Position numbers and translations under genes: made by a program
Shown here: piece by piece, positions 50,835 through 61,257 of the stretch
Numbering within the stretch: the stretch's first letter is position 1
Layout of the letters: each line of letters opens with the position of its first letter
The notes under the pieces: model-generated
Database searches by the model: none
Told to the model about the DNA's origin: nothing
Seen by the model: only the letters and a program-made list of their open reading frames with translations
Assembly: GCF_030913635.1 (NCBI RefSeq)
Contig: NZ_CP133188.1
Coordinates: 1,178,001-1,242,000, forward strand
Direction of reading: 5' to 3'
Source: Sedimentibacter sp. MB35-C1
GTDB taxonomy: Bacteria; Bacillota; Clostridia; Tissierellales; Sedimentibacteraceae
Length of the DNA stretch: 64,000 nt

Positions 50835-53176
50835 TGAAAAAGCTTGATAAAAGACTTTTTAGAATGATCAAGACTACCAAAGGTCAATACATTGCAGTGC
50901 TTGCAATCATAGTAACGGGTATTTTCGTTTTTACTGCGGTCAGTAATTCTGCTATTAACTTAAGAGACGCAATTGATGAATACTATGTGGAAGCAAATTT
51001 TGCAGATATCTTTATAAAAGGTACAGGAATACCGGGAAATCTAGAAGGAAAGCTCTTAGGAGATCACGAAATTAAGCAAGTAGATGCAAGAATTGTATTT
51101 GATACAAAGATGATAACTGACAATGAAAATAGCAATGTTGATATACGGGTAGTTTCTGTGGATAAACATGAGAATGAAATAAGTAAGTTGTTTATTAAAT
51201 CAGGCAAAAGAGATTTGAATGAAAAAAATGTAATCGTTATAGAGCAGTTTGCTTCAGCCAGAGGTATAAAGATCGGTGATTCTATACAGATAAAAATTAA
51301 CGGTAAACAGCATGAATATAATGTTTCAGGGATAGCATCAAGTTCGGAGTATGTGTATATGATGCAAAACGAGCAGACATTGCTTCCAGACCCTGAGGGG
51401 TTCGGCATTGTTTTTATTGAAGAAAATTATTTGAGGAATGTTTATGGGTCAGGCGGCAATTTCAATGAAATGCTGGTTAAACTTAATGAAGGAGGAAATG
51501 TAGAAAAAACTGCGGAATACCTTGAAAACAGGCTCGACGATTACGGCGTTACGAGAGTAATTAAGAAATCTGACCAGTTGAGCAACAGTATGCTTTCAGA
51601 GGAAATTTCCGGTTTGGAAATGATGTCGAAATCAATTCCGGTTGTATTTTTGGTTTTTGCTGGCATAATGCTTTCCACAATGCTGTCAAGAATAGTTAAA
51701 AAGGACAGGACATCAATAGGTGTATTAAAGGCATTGGGATTTATGAACAGTGAAATAGTTATTCATTACCTAAAATATGCTGCATCGGTAGGATTTATAG
51801 GAGGGCTTGCAGGGTCACTTATAGGAACTGCATTGTCAGGAATGATGACAAATTATTATCTTGTTTTCTTTAATATTCCAATGTTGACAGTAAAAGTTTA
51901 TTATTATAGAATATTTGTTTCGGTTCTGCTATCATTGATGTTTTGTGTTGCTGCTGGTTTCTGGGGTGTAAAAGGAATTTTGAGTATAAATCCTGCTGAA
52001 GCTATGAAACCCGAGTCTCCTAAGCAAGGCAGGAGAATATTTATAGAAAATATAAAACCAATTTGGAATCATGTTCCATTTTCATGGAAGATTGTTTTAA
52101 GAAGTATATTCAGAGAAAAAAAGAAGTTTGTTTTCATTGGAGCGGCAGTTTCTATAACTTGCGGTATGATGATTATGACAATATGGATGATAAATGTAAT
52201 GGATGTAATGTTTAACAAGCATTACGGCGAATTTATAAAGGCTCAGTATAATGTAAGCTTTGATGGATTTAAGAATGATGATGTTGTGAACGAATTTAAA
52301 GAATCCATAAGTATAAAAAATATGGAGGGCAGAATAGAAATACCGTTTGAAATAATAAACGGGAAAAAATCAAAAATTGTTAATATTATAGGCTTAAAGA
52401 AGGATACGGTTTTTTATGATTTTATGGACATGAATGGTAATAAGGCTTATATTCCTTCTGATGGAATATTAATTTCATCAAATCTGGCAAATGCTTTGAA
52501 TATTAAAATGGGAGACGAAATATTACTGGACAGCTTTGTTGACGATGACAGCAACTATGTGAGAGTAAAGGGAATCATCAAGCAATCGTTGGGGATAAAC
52601 GCGTATATAGATATTGATTATCTTAGAGAGTGCTTTCTTGACAAGAGAACTATTAATGGTGTTTATATAAATTCTGACGACGATGTTATTAATAAACTTG
52701 AAGATATGAAAAATATTACTGTGCAGTCACAGTACGATATGAAAAAAGCATTTGAGGAGTTTACTGCGATTACAGCTATGTCTATGGGATTTATGGTTGT
52801 GTTTTCAGGGCTTTTAGGTTTTATAATCGTATACAGCATGACGCTTATGAGTATAAATGAAAGAACATTGGAATTTTCATCGCTCAGAGTAATGGGTTTT
52901 TCAAAAAAGGAAATATTCAGCATGCTGATTCGTGAAAATATGATTATGACGGTAATAGGAATCGTGGCAGGTATACCGATGGGGTTGTGGCTGATTGCTT
53001 ATTTAGGTGAATCATTTACTACGGATGTTTATACAATGAATGAGCCTGTCAATCTATCAAATATAGTTGTTTCAATAATTCTTACTATAGTATTTATTAT
53101 GCTTGCTCAGTTAATGACGTATGCGAAAATAAACAAGCTTGATTTTATGCAAGCATTAAAAAACAGAATATCATAA
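50828..53176 (+). CDS. FtsX-like ABC exporter permease, two FtsX domains
   Basis: A 782-residue permease. N-terminal helix FRMIKTTKGQYIAVLAIIVTGIFVF, a large extracytoplasmic domain (about 50-250), three helices with the IGVLKALGF element (about 265-385), then a second half with helix, extracytoplasmic domain and three C-terminal helices with SSLRVMGFSKKEI (about 615-770). This duplicated arrangement is typical of bacitracin- or lipoprotein-export-like permeases (BceB/YxdM or LolE-like). It works with the ATPase just upstream and the HlyD adaptor downstream. ATG at 50828 or 50834. Confidence 0.9.
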   Translation: MVMKKLDKRLFRMIKTTKGQYIAVLAIIVTGIFVFTAVSNSAINLRDAIDEYYVEANFADIFIKGTGIPGNLEGKLLGDHEIKQVDARIVFDTKMITDNENSNVDIRVVSVDKHENEISKLFIKSGKRDLNEKNVIVIEQFASARGIKIGDSIQIKINGKQHEYNVSGIASSSEYVYMMQNEQTLLPDPEGFGIVFIEENYLRNVYGSGGNFNEMLVKLNEGGNVEKTAEYLENRLDDYGVTRVIKKSDQLSNSMLSEEISGLEMMSKSIPVVFLVFAGIMLSTMLSRIVKKDRTSIGVLKALGFMNSEIVIHYLKYAASVGFIGGLAGSLIGTALSGMMTNYYLVFFNIPMLTVKVYYYRIFVSVLLSLMFCVAAGFWGVKGILSINPAEAMKPESPKQGRRIFIENIKPIWNHVPFSWKIVLRSIFREKKKFVFIGAAVSITCGMMIMTIWMINVMDVMFNKHYGEFIKAQYNVSFDGFKNDDVVNEFKESISIKNMEGRIEIPFEIINGKKSKIVNIIGLKKDTVFYDFMDMNGNKAYIPSDGILISSNLANALNIKMGDEILLDSFVDDDSNYVRVKGIIKQSLGINAYIDIDYLRECFLDKRTINGVYINSDDDVINKLEDMKNITVQSQYDMKKAFEEFTAITAMSMGFMVVFSGLLGFIIVYSMTLMSINERTLEFSSLRVMGFSKKEIFSMLIRENMIMTVIGIVAGIPMGLWLIAYLGESFTTDVYTMNEPVNLSNIVVSIILTIVFIMLAQLMTYAKINKLDFMQALKNRIS

Positions 53177-53195
53177 TTATAAATTGGAGGGCAAA

Positions 53196-54389
53196 ATGAA
53201 AATAAGATATAAAAAGAAGTACTTAATATTAACAATATTCTTAGTGTTTGCTTTTATTGTTGCTTTTTCAGTATTATCAGGTGGACGGAACTCTTACGAA
53301 GGAAATACGGCAAAGGCAAAAAAAGGTACCATACAAAGTACACTGGAAGAAACAGGAACGGTTTTTTCAAAAAGAGTAAATACATTTTACTCGGATATGA
53401 GCCAAAGGGTAAAGGTACTCAATTTTTCAATAGGAGATAAGGTGAAAAACGGGGATATAATATTAACCTACGAAAACAGCTATGACCTGGAGATAGAAAG
53501 AGCAAACAAGCAGATTGAGGCGATAACGGCACTGTATAACGAGACAGTTAAAGGAGCGGATTTTCAAGAAATATCAAATTTAAGACTCAATATAAGCACT
53601 ATTGAAAGCAGCCTTGAACTTGCTAAAGATAATTTAGAAAAGATCAAGAATTTGTACGAAAATAGTGCGGTTAGTGAGGTAGAATATAAGGAAGCGGAAA
53701 ACAATGTTTCTTCTTTGGAAAATCAGCTTCAGGAAGCAAAAAATAACTATGATTTAATGATGCAGGGAGTATCCGGTAATGTTAAAAAGCAGTACGAAGC
53801 ACAGATAGAGGAAATAATGGTTCAAATAAAAATAATTGAACAAAAGATTGAACAGTCATCTGTAAAAGCTGAATTTGACGGAATTATTACTGAGCTGAAT
53901 GTACATCAGGGAAGTATGACAAAGACAGGTGTTCCGGTTGTTGAAATACAGGACGAAAACAGCCTTGGAATTTACGTAGAAATACTGGCAGAAGATACAG
54001 CTAAAATTGTTACAGGAATGCCTTTCATAATCAATGCGGGAAATAATTCATATGAGTTGAAAATCAATAGAATTTACCCTAAGGCTGAATCAACAATATC
54101 CGAGCTGGGAGTCGAGCAGAAAAGGGTAAGAATAGAAGCAGACTTCATAGAAGATATGAAAATAAAAATTGGAACTGAAGTAGATACCGTAATTATTCTG
54201 GAAGAGAAAAAAGATGTTCTTATGGTGGATAGAGATGCTGTATATGAGAAAAGCAAAAAAGAATATGTGACTGTTATAGAAGATGGAAATGAAGTTGAAA
54301 GAGAAGTAACTACAGGATTAAAAAATGATGACTATGTAGAAATAACATCTGGAATTAATGAAAATGAAGTAGTATTAATTGAATACTAA
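53196..54389 (+). CDS. HlyD-family efflux adaptor
   Basis: A 397-residue membrane-fusion-type adaptor. Start ATG 53196 behind GGAGG (an in-frame TTG is inside that site). One N-terminal helix (about 8-28), lipoyl-like half (KVLNFSIGDKVKNGDIIL), a coiled coil of about 95 residues rich in Asn/Glu/Lys, second lipoyl half (AEFDGIITELNVHQGSMT), then beta-barrel and C-terminal membrane-proximal parts. Completes the TetR-regulated tripartite-like exporter. In a monoderm it would sit on the outer face of the membrane. Confidence 0.9.
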   Translation: MKIRYKKKYLILTIFLVFAFIVAFSVLSGGRNSYEGNTAKAKKGTIQSTLEETGTVFSKRVNTFYSDMSQRVKVLNFSIGDKVKNGDIILTYENSYDLEIERANKQIEAITALYNETVKGADFQEISNLRLNISTIESSLELAKDNLEKIKNLYENSAVSEVEYKEAENNVSSLENQLQEAKNNYDLMMQGVSGNVKKQYEAQIEEIMVQIKIIEQKIEQSSVKAEFDGIITELNVHQGSMTKTGVPVVEIQDENSLGIYVEILAEDTAKIVTGMPFIINAGNNSYELKINRIYPKAESTISELGVEQKRVRIEADFIEDMKIKIGTEVDTVIILEEKKDVLMVDRDAVYEKSKKEYVTVIEDGNEVEREVTTGLKNDDYVEITSGINENEVVLIEY

Positions 54390-54509
54390 ATCCAATATTT
54401 TAATGACACATTTGCACAAGAAAAGTATAATATTTATGTACTATTATAGTGACATAAAATTATTTTGATGCAAAATTAGAAACAGCATAACAAATACAAG
54501 GAGATTGTG

Positions 54510-55913
54510 ATGAAATATAATTTAATTATTGTTGGGGCCGGACCGTCAGGCATATTTACTGCTTTTGAGTTTAACAGAAAGTACCCTGATAAAAAAATAT
54601 TGTTGGTTGAGCAAGGGAAAGCCATTGAAAAAAGAAACTGCCCAAAGGATAAAACGAAAAAATGCATTAACTGCCAGCCATATTGCAGCATAACAACCGG
54701 TTTTTCCGGAGCGGGTGCGTTTTCTGACGGTAAGTTGTCGTTAAGTCCTGAAGTTGGAGGAGACTTACCGGAATTAATAGGATATGAATACACTCAGGAA
54801 TTAATAAATTATACTGACGATATATATCTCAGCTTTGGTGCAGACACTAAGATAGAAGGAATCAATGCCAAGGAGGAAATAAAAGAGGTAAGAAGGAAAG
54901 CTATAGAAGCAGGGCTTAAACTGGTGGACTGCCCTATAAGGCACTTGGGAACTGAAAAAGCCCAGGATATTTATAGAAAAATACAGAATCATCTTCTGGA
55001 TAGTGGTGTTGAAGTTAAATTCGGAACAACAACAAAAGATATAATAGTAGAAAACGAGTGTGTAATAGGTGTTGTTACAACAGACTCATTAAAGAAAAAC
55101 CAGGAGGAAAAATTCTATGCGGACAATGTGGTAATATCAGCCGGTAGAAAAGGTGCCGACTGGGTAAAAGCACTTTGCGTAGAGCATAATATAAACCACC
55201 ATGCAGGAACAGTTGATATAGGCGTGAGGGTTGAAGTGCGAAACGAGGTAATGGAAAGAGTAAATAACATTCTTTATGAATCAAAGCTGATAGGTTATCC
55301 TGCTCCGTTTAAGGATAAGGTAAGGACATTTTGCCAAAATCCGGGAGGATTTGTAAGCCAGGAGAACTATGACGACAGCCTTGCAGTTGTGAACGGGCAC
55401 TCATACAAGGGAAGAAAATCTAACAACACGAACCTTGCTATACTAAGCTCTCATAATTTCAGTTATCCTTTCAATGAACCTATAAAGTATGGAGCCAAGG
55501 TTGCGGAGCTTTTAAATATGCTTGGAGATGGGAAAATTCTTGTTCAAAGATACGGAGATATTCTGGACGGTAAAAGGACATGGCAATCTGAGCTGTCCAG
55601 ATCAAATGTTGTTCCAACGCTGCCTGACGCAGTTGCCGGGGATATAACATCTGCAATACCATACAGGACGATGACAAATATTATAAACTTTATAGAAGCA
55701 CTGAATACGGTTGTGCCTGGATTTGCATCAACAGAGACATTGCTTTACGGGCCTGAGGTTAAGTTCTATAGCAATAAGGTTGAACTAAGTACAAATTTTG
55801 AAACAAGCATTAAAAATTTGTATTGCTTGGGAGATGCCAGTGGCTGGACACGCGGATTAATGATGGCTTCTCTCATGGGAGTAAGAATGGGACAAATATT
55901 AAGTAATAAATAG
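54510..55913 (+). CDS. NAD(P)/FAD-dependent oxidoreductase (COG2509-like)
   Basis: A 467-residue flavoprotein. Rossmann GAGPSGIFTAFEF near residue 8 with ENR-type FAD-binding. A Cys-rich insert (RNCPKDKTKKCINCQPYC) near 45 is followed by TTGFSGAGAFSDGKL, characteristic of this uncharacterised FAD dehydrogenase group. The C-terminus DASGWTRGLMMASLMGVRMGQ closes the FAD site. The ATG at 54510 follows AAGGAGA. The Cys arrangement C-x7-C-x2-C-x3-C suggests an Fe-S or metal site. Substrate unknown. Confidence 0.85.
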   Translation: MKYNLIIVGAGPSGIFTAFEFNRKYPDKKILLVEQGKAIEKRNCPKDKTKKCINCQPYCSITTGFSGAGAFSDGKLSLSPEVGGDLPELIGYEYTQELINYTDDIYLSFGADTKIEGINAKEEIKEVRRKAIEAGLKLVDCPIRHLGTEKAQDIYRKIQNHLLDSGVEVKFGTTTKDIIVENECVIGVVTTDSLKKNQEEKFYADNVVISAGRKGADWVKALCVEHNINHHAGTVDIGVRVEVRNEVMERVNNILYESKLIGYPAPFKDKVRTFCQNPGGFVSQENYDDSLAVVNGHSYKGRKSNNTNLAILSSHNFSYPFNEPIKYGAKVAELLNMLGDGKILVQRYGDILDGKRTWQSELSRSNVVPTLPDAVAGDITSAIPYRTMTNIINFIEALNTVVPGFASTETLLYGPEVKFYSNKVELSTNFETSIKNLYCLGDASGWTRGLMMASLMGVRMGQILSNK

Positions 55914-55994
55914 AAAATAACATAATATATTATACTATTGAATGTTGCAAAAGAAATTTTAACAACATCAAATTATTTGTTAGGGGGAAATAAT

Positions 55995-58685
55995 TTGGAA
56001 TGGTATAACAAAGGTAAAAAAGAAGTATTAAATGAACTGGTAACTAATTTAAGTTACGGGCTAAGCAACGAAGAGGCAGCTAAGAGGCTAGAGGAGTACG
56101 GAAGAAATGAGCTGGAGGAACAAGCAAAAAAGAGTTTTGTTTCAAAAGTTATTGCACAATTTGCAGATTTTTTAATTATTATTTTGTTGATTGCTGCAGG
56201 TATATCGGCATTTGTAGGCGAAAAGGAAGATGCTTTTGTAATATTGGCAATTGTAATAATAAATGCCATACTGGGTATCTACCAGGAGGGAAAGGCGGAA
56301 AAATCTGTAGAAGCACTTCAAAAAATGAGTGCACCGAACGCAAAAGTAGTAAGAGAAGGAATCGTTGTAACATTGCCGGCTGCTGAAATTGTACCGGGTG
56401 ATGTGGTGGTTTTAGAGGCCGGAGATATAATTCCTGCTGACATGAGGCTGCTGGACACCTCTAACATGAAAGTCGAGGAGGCATCTTTGACGGGAGAATC
56501 CGTTCCCGTGGAAAAGGATTCAAAATCTCAGATAGCAGGTAGCGTCGGAATAGGAGACAGGCACAACATGGGATTTTCAAGTACCATTGTCACTTATGGC
56601 AGAGGTAAAGGTGTCGTTGTGGGAACAGGACATAATACGGAAATTGGAAACATTGCTACAAAAATTCAGTCCTATGATGATGAGGAAACCCCTCTGCAGG
56701 TTAAGCTGAACCAACTTGGAAAAGTGCTGGGTACGCTTACAATTCTAATATGTATAGTTGTATTCTTACTGGGATCTTTTCAAGGAAGACAGGTTCTGGA
56801 CATGCTTTTGACTTCAATAAGCCTTGCAGTTGCTGCAATACCTGAGGGACTGCCGGCTATTGTTACAATAGTTTTGGCAATCGGGATGAACAGAATGGCA
56901 GGGAAGAATGCCATAGTTAAAAAACTTTTAGCGGTTGAAACATTAGGGGCTACATCCGTTATATGCTCAGATAAAACAGGAACACTCACACAAAATGAAA
57001 TGACTGTTGTAAAAGCATTTGTCGATGATAGAATTCTTGATATAGAAGGAGGAGGATACGATCCTGTCGGCGATGTTAAGTGTGATGGAAGAAGAATAAA
57101 TATAAACTCACTTCCCAATCTGAGAAACCTTGTATCTGTAGGTTCGCTTGCCAACGATGCACAGCTGGATAATTCGTCAGGCATATATAAAATAACCGGT
57201 GATCCAACGGAAGGAGCAATTATAACTTTTGCGGGAAAACTGGGACAAACTGCCGAACAGCTTAATATGGTATACCCTCGAATCGGAGAACTGCCATTTG
57301 ATTCTGTACGGAAGATGATGACAACGTTTCATTCAAATTACATTAACAACAAAGTAGTCTCTTTTACAAAGGGTGCTCCCGACATAGTTATAAGCAGGTG
57401 CACAAAAATAGCTTTGAATGGAAAGATTGTTGATTTTACAGATGAACTTAAGAATAGAGTGCTTTCAGTAAATAAAAGGTTCGCGCGTTCTGCATTGAGA
57501 GTACTTTCGATGGCATATAACATATGGAATGATGTTCCAGAAAATCCAAGCCCTGATTTTGTTGAAAAAGACATGATATTTGTGGGGCTGGTTGGAATGA
57601 TTGATCCGGCAAGACCTGAAGTCAAAGAGTCAATAAAACTTTGCAAAGCAGCAGGAATTGAAACGGTAATGATTACGGGTGATTACAAGGAAACTGCCTA
57701 TGCAATAGCAAAAGACCTTGGCATGGTAGAATCTGAAACTCAGGCAATAATGGGAGAAGAACTTGATAATTACTCAGATGAGGAGTTAAGAGAAGTCGTT
57801 AACAAGACAAAAGTTTATGCAAGGGTTTCACCGGAACATAAGGTTAAAATAGTTACTGCACTAAAAGATAACGGATATATAACGTCGATGACCGGTGACG
57901 GTGTGAATGATGCTCTTGCTCTTAAAAAAGCTGACATAGGGGTTGCAATGGGAATTACCGGAACTGATGTTGCGAAAAATACAGCGGAGGTTATTCTTAC
58001 GGATGATAATTTTTCAACAATTGTAAACGCTGTTGAGGAAGGAAGAATAATTTTCAGCAATATCAAAAAATTTGTTTTCTTTCTTTTAAGTTGCAATATT
58101 GGAGAGATACTTCTGGTTTTTTTAAGCATATTATTGGGGTGGGAAGTACCTTTGGTTCCTATTCAGCTTTTGTGGCTCAATCTTGTTACGGACAGCTTTC
58201 CGGCGATGGCTTTGGGAGTGGAGAATGCAGAACCTGGAATCATGAACCAGCCGCCTAGAAATACAAAGCAACCTATATTAGATAAAAGTATGATGGCTGG
58301 AATTGTATTTCAAGCAGTTGCAATTGCTCTTGCTTCGCTGCTCTCTTATTATTGGGCTTCAAGAATGTACGGCGTGGGAAAAGGCTTGATTCATGTCAGA
58401 TCAGTTGTGTTTACAACGTTGATTACGGCAGAGCTTTTGAGGGCATTTTCATCCAGGTCTCAAACATACACATTGTTTAAAATTGGATTTTTTTCAAATA
58501 TCAGAATGATTCAGGCTGTGCTAGTATCATTTGTGCTTACGGTTCTTGTACTGTATATTCCAATCTTAAATGAAATCTTTGATGTAATGCCGTTAACAAT
58601 GTTGGACTGGCGTATAATACTAACATTTGCATTTATTCCAATGCTGGTGGGAGAGCTATATAAAGATTTGTTTAAAAATAAATAA
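55995..58685 (+). CDS. P-type Ca2+-transporting ATPase (type IIA)
   Basis: An 896-residue cation pump. The start TTG at 55995 is chosen since AGGGGGAAA precedes it and homologous proteins start near here. The N-terminal cation ATPase domain (GLSNEEAAKRLEEYGRNEL) is followed by helices 1-2, the actuator TGES (SLTGESVPVEKD near 155), the phosphorylation motif CSDKTGTLTQNEMT near 320, the MTGDGVNDALALKKADIGVAMG hinge near 620, and four or more C-terminal helices with LVTDSFPAMALGVE. Closest to SERCA/PMCA1-type bacterial Ca2+ pumps (LMCA1-like). Confidence 0.93.
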   Translation: MEWYNKGKKEVLNELVTNLSYGLSNEEAAKRLEEYGRNELEEQAKKSFVSKVIAQFADFLIIILLIAAGISAFVGEKEDAFVILAIVIINAILGIYQEGKAEKSVEALQKMSAPNAKVVREGIVVTLPAAEIVPGDVVVLEAGDIIPADMRLLDTSNMKVEEASLTGESVPVEKDSKSQIAGSVGIGDRHNMGFSSTIVTYGRGKGVVVGTGHNTEIGNIATKIQSYDDEETPLQVKLNQLGKVLGTLTILICIVVFLLGSFQGRQVLDMLLTSISLAVAAIPEGLPAIVTIVLAIGMNRMAGKNAIVKKLLAVETLGATSVICSDKTGTLTQNEMTVVKAFVDDRILDIEGGGYDPVGDVKCDGRRININSLPNLRNLVSVGSLANDAQLDNSSGIYKITGDPTEGAIITFAGKLGQTAEQLNMVYPRIGELPFDSVRKMMTTFHSNYINNKVVSFTKGAPDIVISRCTKIALNGKIVDFTDELKNRVLSVNKRFARSALRVLSMAYNIWNDVPENPSPDFVEKDMIFVGLVGMIDPARPEVKESIKLCKAAGIETVMITGDYKETAYAIAKDLGMVESETQAIMGEELDNYSDEELREVVNKTKVYARVSPEHKVKIVTALKDNGYITSMTGDGVNDALALKKADIGVAMGITGTDVAKNTAEVILTDDNFSTIVNAVEEGRIIFSNIKKFVFFLLSCNIGEILLVFLSILLGWEVPLVPIQLLWLNLVTDSFPAMALGVENAEPGIMNQPPRNTKQPILDKSMMAGIVFQAVAIALASLLSYYWASRMYGVGKGLIHVRSVVFTTLITAELLRAFSSRSQTYTLFKIGFFSNIRMIQAVLVSFVLTVLVLYIPILNEIFDVMPLTMLDWRIILTFAFIPMLVGELYKDLFKNK

Positions 58686-58688
58686 TAA

Positions 58689-58719
58689 ACGGAGGACGGA
58701 ATTTTTCCGTCTCCTCCAT
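58689..58719. terminator. Hairpin after the P-type ATPase gene
   Basis: GGAGGACGGAA pairs with TTCCGTCTCCTCC with a two-base bulge. No long T-run follows; weak candidate terminator for convergent genes. Confidence 0.5.
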
Positions 58720-58782
58720 TATCGATAAAGCTGCCAAGGAGGCAGATTGTTGTTAATTTATATAACCATTTATTACATCTTT

Positions 58783-60153
58783 TTATTTAAAGAGCACTTT
58801 TCCAAGCTTGACAGTAAAGTCATGAATTTCATTTGCGCTTATTCCGCTGTAATTTAATGAAAATACTAATCTGTTGTTTTTATGGCTTATGATATTCAGC
58901 AGTATGCAAGAATTTTTTGCATCTTTTGCTATTTGAGATTCATTTTTAATTGTTTTTGCTTCGCATACTATGTGAAGACCTGAATCCGAATTTATTATTT
59001 CCAAGTTATCTTTATATTCTGTTTTTAAACTTCCTGTAAGAAGCATACTCTTCTTTTTGTACACTCTTTTTATTTTCCGAAGATGTTTCAGCATATATCC
59101 ATCCTTCATGAAATTTGCCAATACAATCTGATCTATTTTGGAAGTTGACTGAGTATGTCTTGTTTTAATAAGACTGTATTCAGTCAGAAGTTTTTTCGGC
59201 AAAACCATGAAACTGATTCTTAGTGATGGCAAAAGCATTTTGGAGAATGAGCCGAGATATACAACACAATCGTTTTTATCCATTCCCTGAAGGCAAGGAA
59301 TAGGCATCCCTCCGTATCTTATCATTGCGTCGTAGTCATCTTCTATAATAAGGCCATCATTTCTATATGCCCATTCTAAAAGTTCCATACGTTTATTTAC
59401 AGGCATTATCGTTCCAAGGGGATACTGGTGTGACGGACTTATATAAATAAGCCTTGCATTACTTTTCAGAAGTTCATTAACAGGAAATCCATTATCTGTG
59501 ACAGCTATATGTTCTATGTTGAACATGTAATCTTCAAATATGTATTCAGCTTTGTTGAATCCTGGTTTTTCAATTGCTACGGTGTTGTAATTTTCCTTAA
59601 TTATTCCTATTAGTATTCCTAGAAGATATTGAACCCCGGCACCGACAATTATCTGTTGAGGACTTGTATGGCCTCCTCGCATTGTATTTACAAAATTTGC
59701 AATTTCCTCCCTTAAAATTTTTTCTCCTTGAATTGAACCACTGCTATAAATATCTGTATATTCATCAGAAATAACTTTGTTATACAGCCTTTTCCAAGAA
59801 GATGAATCAAAGCTGTCTTTGTCTACGCCGTCATTAATGTATTCTGTTTCATTTGAATGACTCAATATTTTTTTTTGAGGTTTGGAATTTATTTCAAAAT
59901 AATATTCGCTTAAATCACATACATAGTAGCCTCTCTTTGGAGAATTTTCTATATAACCTTCAGCGACAAGCTGACTGTACGCGTTTTCTATAGTAGTCTT
60001 GCTCAAGTTTAAAGATGAAGATGCCTCTCTGATTGAAGGAAGCTTTGAATCCGGTTTTAATAAACCTGAGGTTATTTCTGATTTAATATATTCATACAGC
60101 TGTATGTATAATGCTTTTTTGCTGTTCTTATCAAAAACAGGCGATATTATCAT
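58783..60153 (-). CDS. MocR-family regulator (GntR HTH fused to aminotransferase)
   Basis: A 456-residue fusion. N-terminal GntR-type winged helix (LYEYIKSEITSGLLKPDSKLPSIREAS, through about residue 75), short linker, then a fold-type I aminotransferase-like domain with EDDYDAMIRYGG near residue 235 and the PLP Lys in SFSKMLLPSLRISF near 300. In the family PLP or an amino-acid adduct regulates DNA binding (PdxR, GabR). Target genes are not evident. Divergent from pgeF. Confidence 0.92.
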   Translation of the reverse strand: MIISPVFDKNSKKALYIQLYEYIKSEITSGLLKPDSKLPSIREASSSLNLSKTTIENAYSQLVAEGYIENSPKRGYYVCDLSEYYFEINSKPQKKILSHSNETEYINDGVDKDSFDSSSWKRLYNKVISDEYTDIYSSGSIQGEKILREEIANFVNTMRGGHTSPQQIIVGAGVQYLLGILIGIIKENYNTVAIEKPGFNKAEYIFEDYMFNIEHIAVTDNGFPVNELLKSNARLIYISPSHQYPLGTIMPVNKRMELLEWAYRNDGLIIEDDYDAMIRYGGMPIPCLQGMDKNDCVVYLGSFSKMLLPSLRISFMVLPKKLLTEYSLIKTRHTQSTSKIDQIVLANFMKDGYMLKHLRKIKRVYKKKSMLLTGSLKTEYKDNLEIINSDSGLHIVCEAKTIKNESQIAKDAKNSCILLNIISHKNNRLVFSLNYSGISANEIHDFTVKLGKVLFK

Positions 60154-60330
60154 AATTCCTCCTTATCTGACATGTTCAAATATATAAAATTAAACACATA
60201 TAATAATTACACATTTATTTTAGCATAACATAAAAATAAAATATACATATACTTGTTCATCATATACAAAAAAAAATCAATGTGATATAATTTTGCATAT
60301 AATATCAGTATTATTAATAAAGGAGCTGCC

Positions 60331-61134
60331 ATGTACAGACTGAATAAAAAACAAGATTTTGAATATATCACTTTTCCGTCTTTTGAGAAATATAATAACC
60401 TGCTGCACTGCTTTACCACAAGAAAAGGAGGGGTAAGCTGCGGAGCATTTGAATCCATGAACATAGGGTTCAGTACGGGGGATAGTGATAAAAATGTTAA
60501 AACAAATATAGAAATAATGTCAAAAAGACTTGGTATAAGAGTTGAAGATATTGTGGAGACAAACCAAACTCATACGAACAATGTTAAGTACGTGTCGGAG
60601 GAACATAAGGGAAAAGCATTTGAAGAATCACCTTTTAAGGATATTGACGGTATATATACAGATAAAAAAAACTTAGCTCTCATGTCCTTCCACGCTGATT
60701 GTACCCCTGTTTTTTACTATGACCCTATAAAAGAAGTAATTGCCCTTGCCCATGCAGGATGGAGAGGGACATTGCTGAATATAACCGGAAAGATGGTCAG
60801 AGAAATGGTAAACAAGTTCAGATCTAATCCTAAAGATATAATCACTGCAATAGGGCCTTCGTTAGGGCAGTGCTGCTTTGAAGTTGATAAGGATGTTGCG
60901 GACATGTTTCTCAATGAGAATAAAGAATTCAGAAATTTTATGGAAACTAATAAACCAAAATATTTTTTTGATTTATGGGGAATAAACAAATACTTACTGA
61001 TGCAAGAGGGTATACGAGAGGAAAATATCGAACTTTCCGGTATATGCACCAAATGCAATAACGACTTGTTTTTTTCACACAGAGGTCAAGAGGGCAGGAG
61101 GGGTTTGCTTGCCGGAGTAATTATGATGAAATAG
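60331..61134 (+). CDS. pgeF: Purine nucleoside phosphorylase-like, peptidoglycan editing factor (PgeF/YfiH)
   Basis: A 267-residue multicopper-polyphenol-oxidase-like (laccase domain) protein. MNIGFSTGD near residue 45, SFHADCTPVFYYDP near 125 (Cys and His), AHAGWRGT near 145 (second His), and the C-terminal CTKCNNDLFFSHRGQEGRRG are diagnostic. Reported activities include purine nucleoside phosphorolysis and peptidoglycan editing. ATG follows AAGGAG. Confidence 0.92.
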   Translation: MYRLNKKQDFEYITFPSFEKYNNLLHCFTTRKGGVSCGAFESMNIGFSTGDSDKNVKTNIEIMSKRLGIRVEDIVETNQTHTNNVKYVSEEHKGKAFEESPFKDIDGIYTDKKNLALMSFHADCTPVFYYDPIKEVIALAHAGWRGTLLNITGKMVREMVNKFRSNPKDIITAIGPSLGQCCFEVDKDVADMFLNENKEFRNFMETNKPKYFFDLWGINKYLLMQEGIREENIELSGICTKCNNDLFFSHRGQEGRRGLLAGVIMMK

Positions 61135-61257
61135 TTTGTGCCTGTTATGGGCGCATATCAATATATAAGAGGTATAATATATTTAAATAAATTATTCATA
61201 TCCCGGGTACATGCTAAATATAATAGTAAATATAAAGACGTGAGGAGGGTTTGAAAA

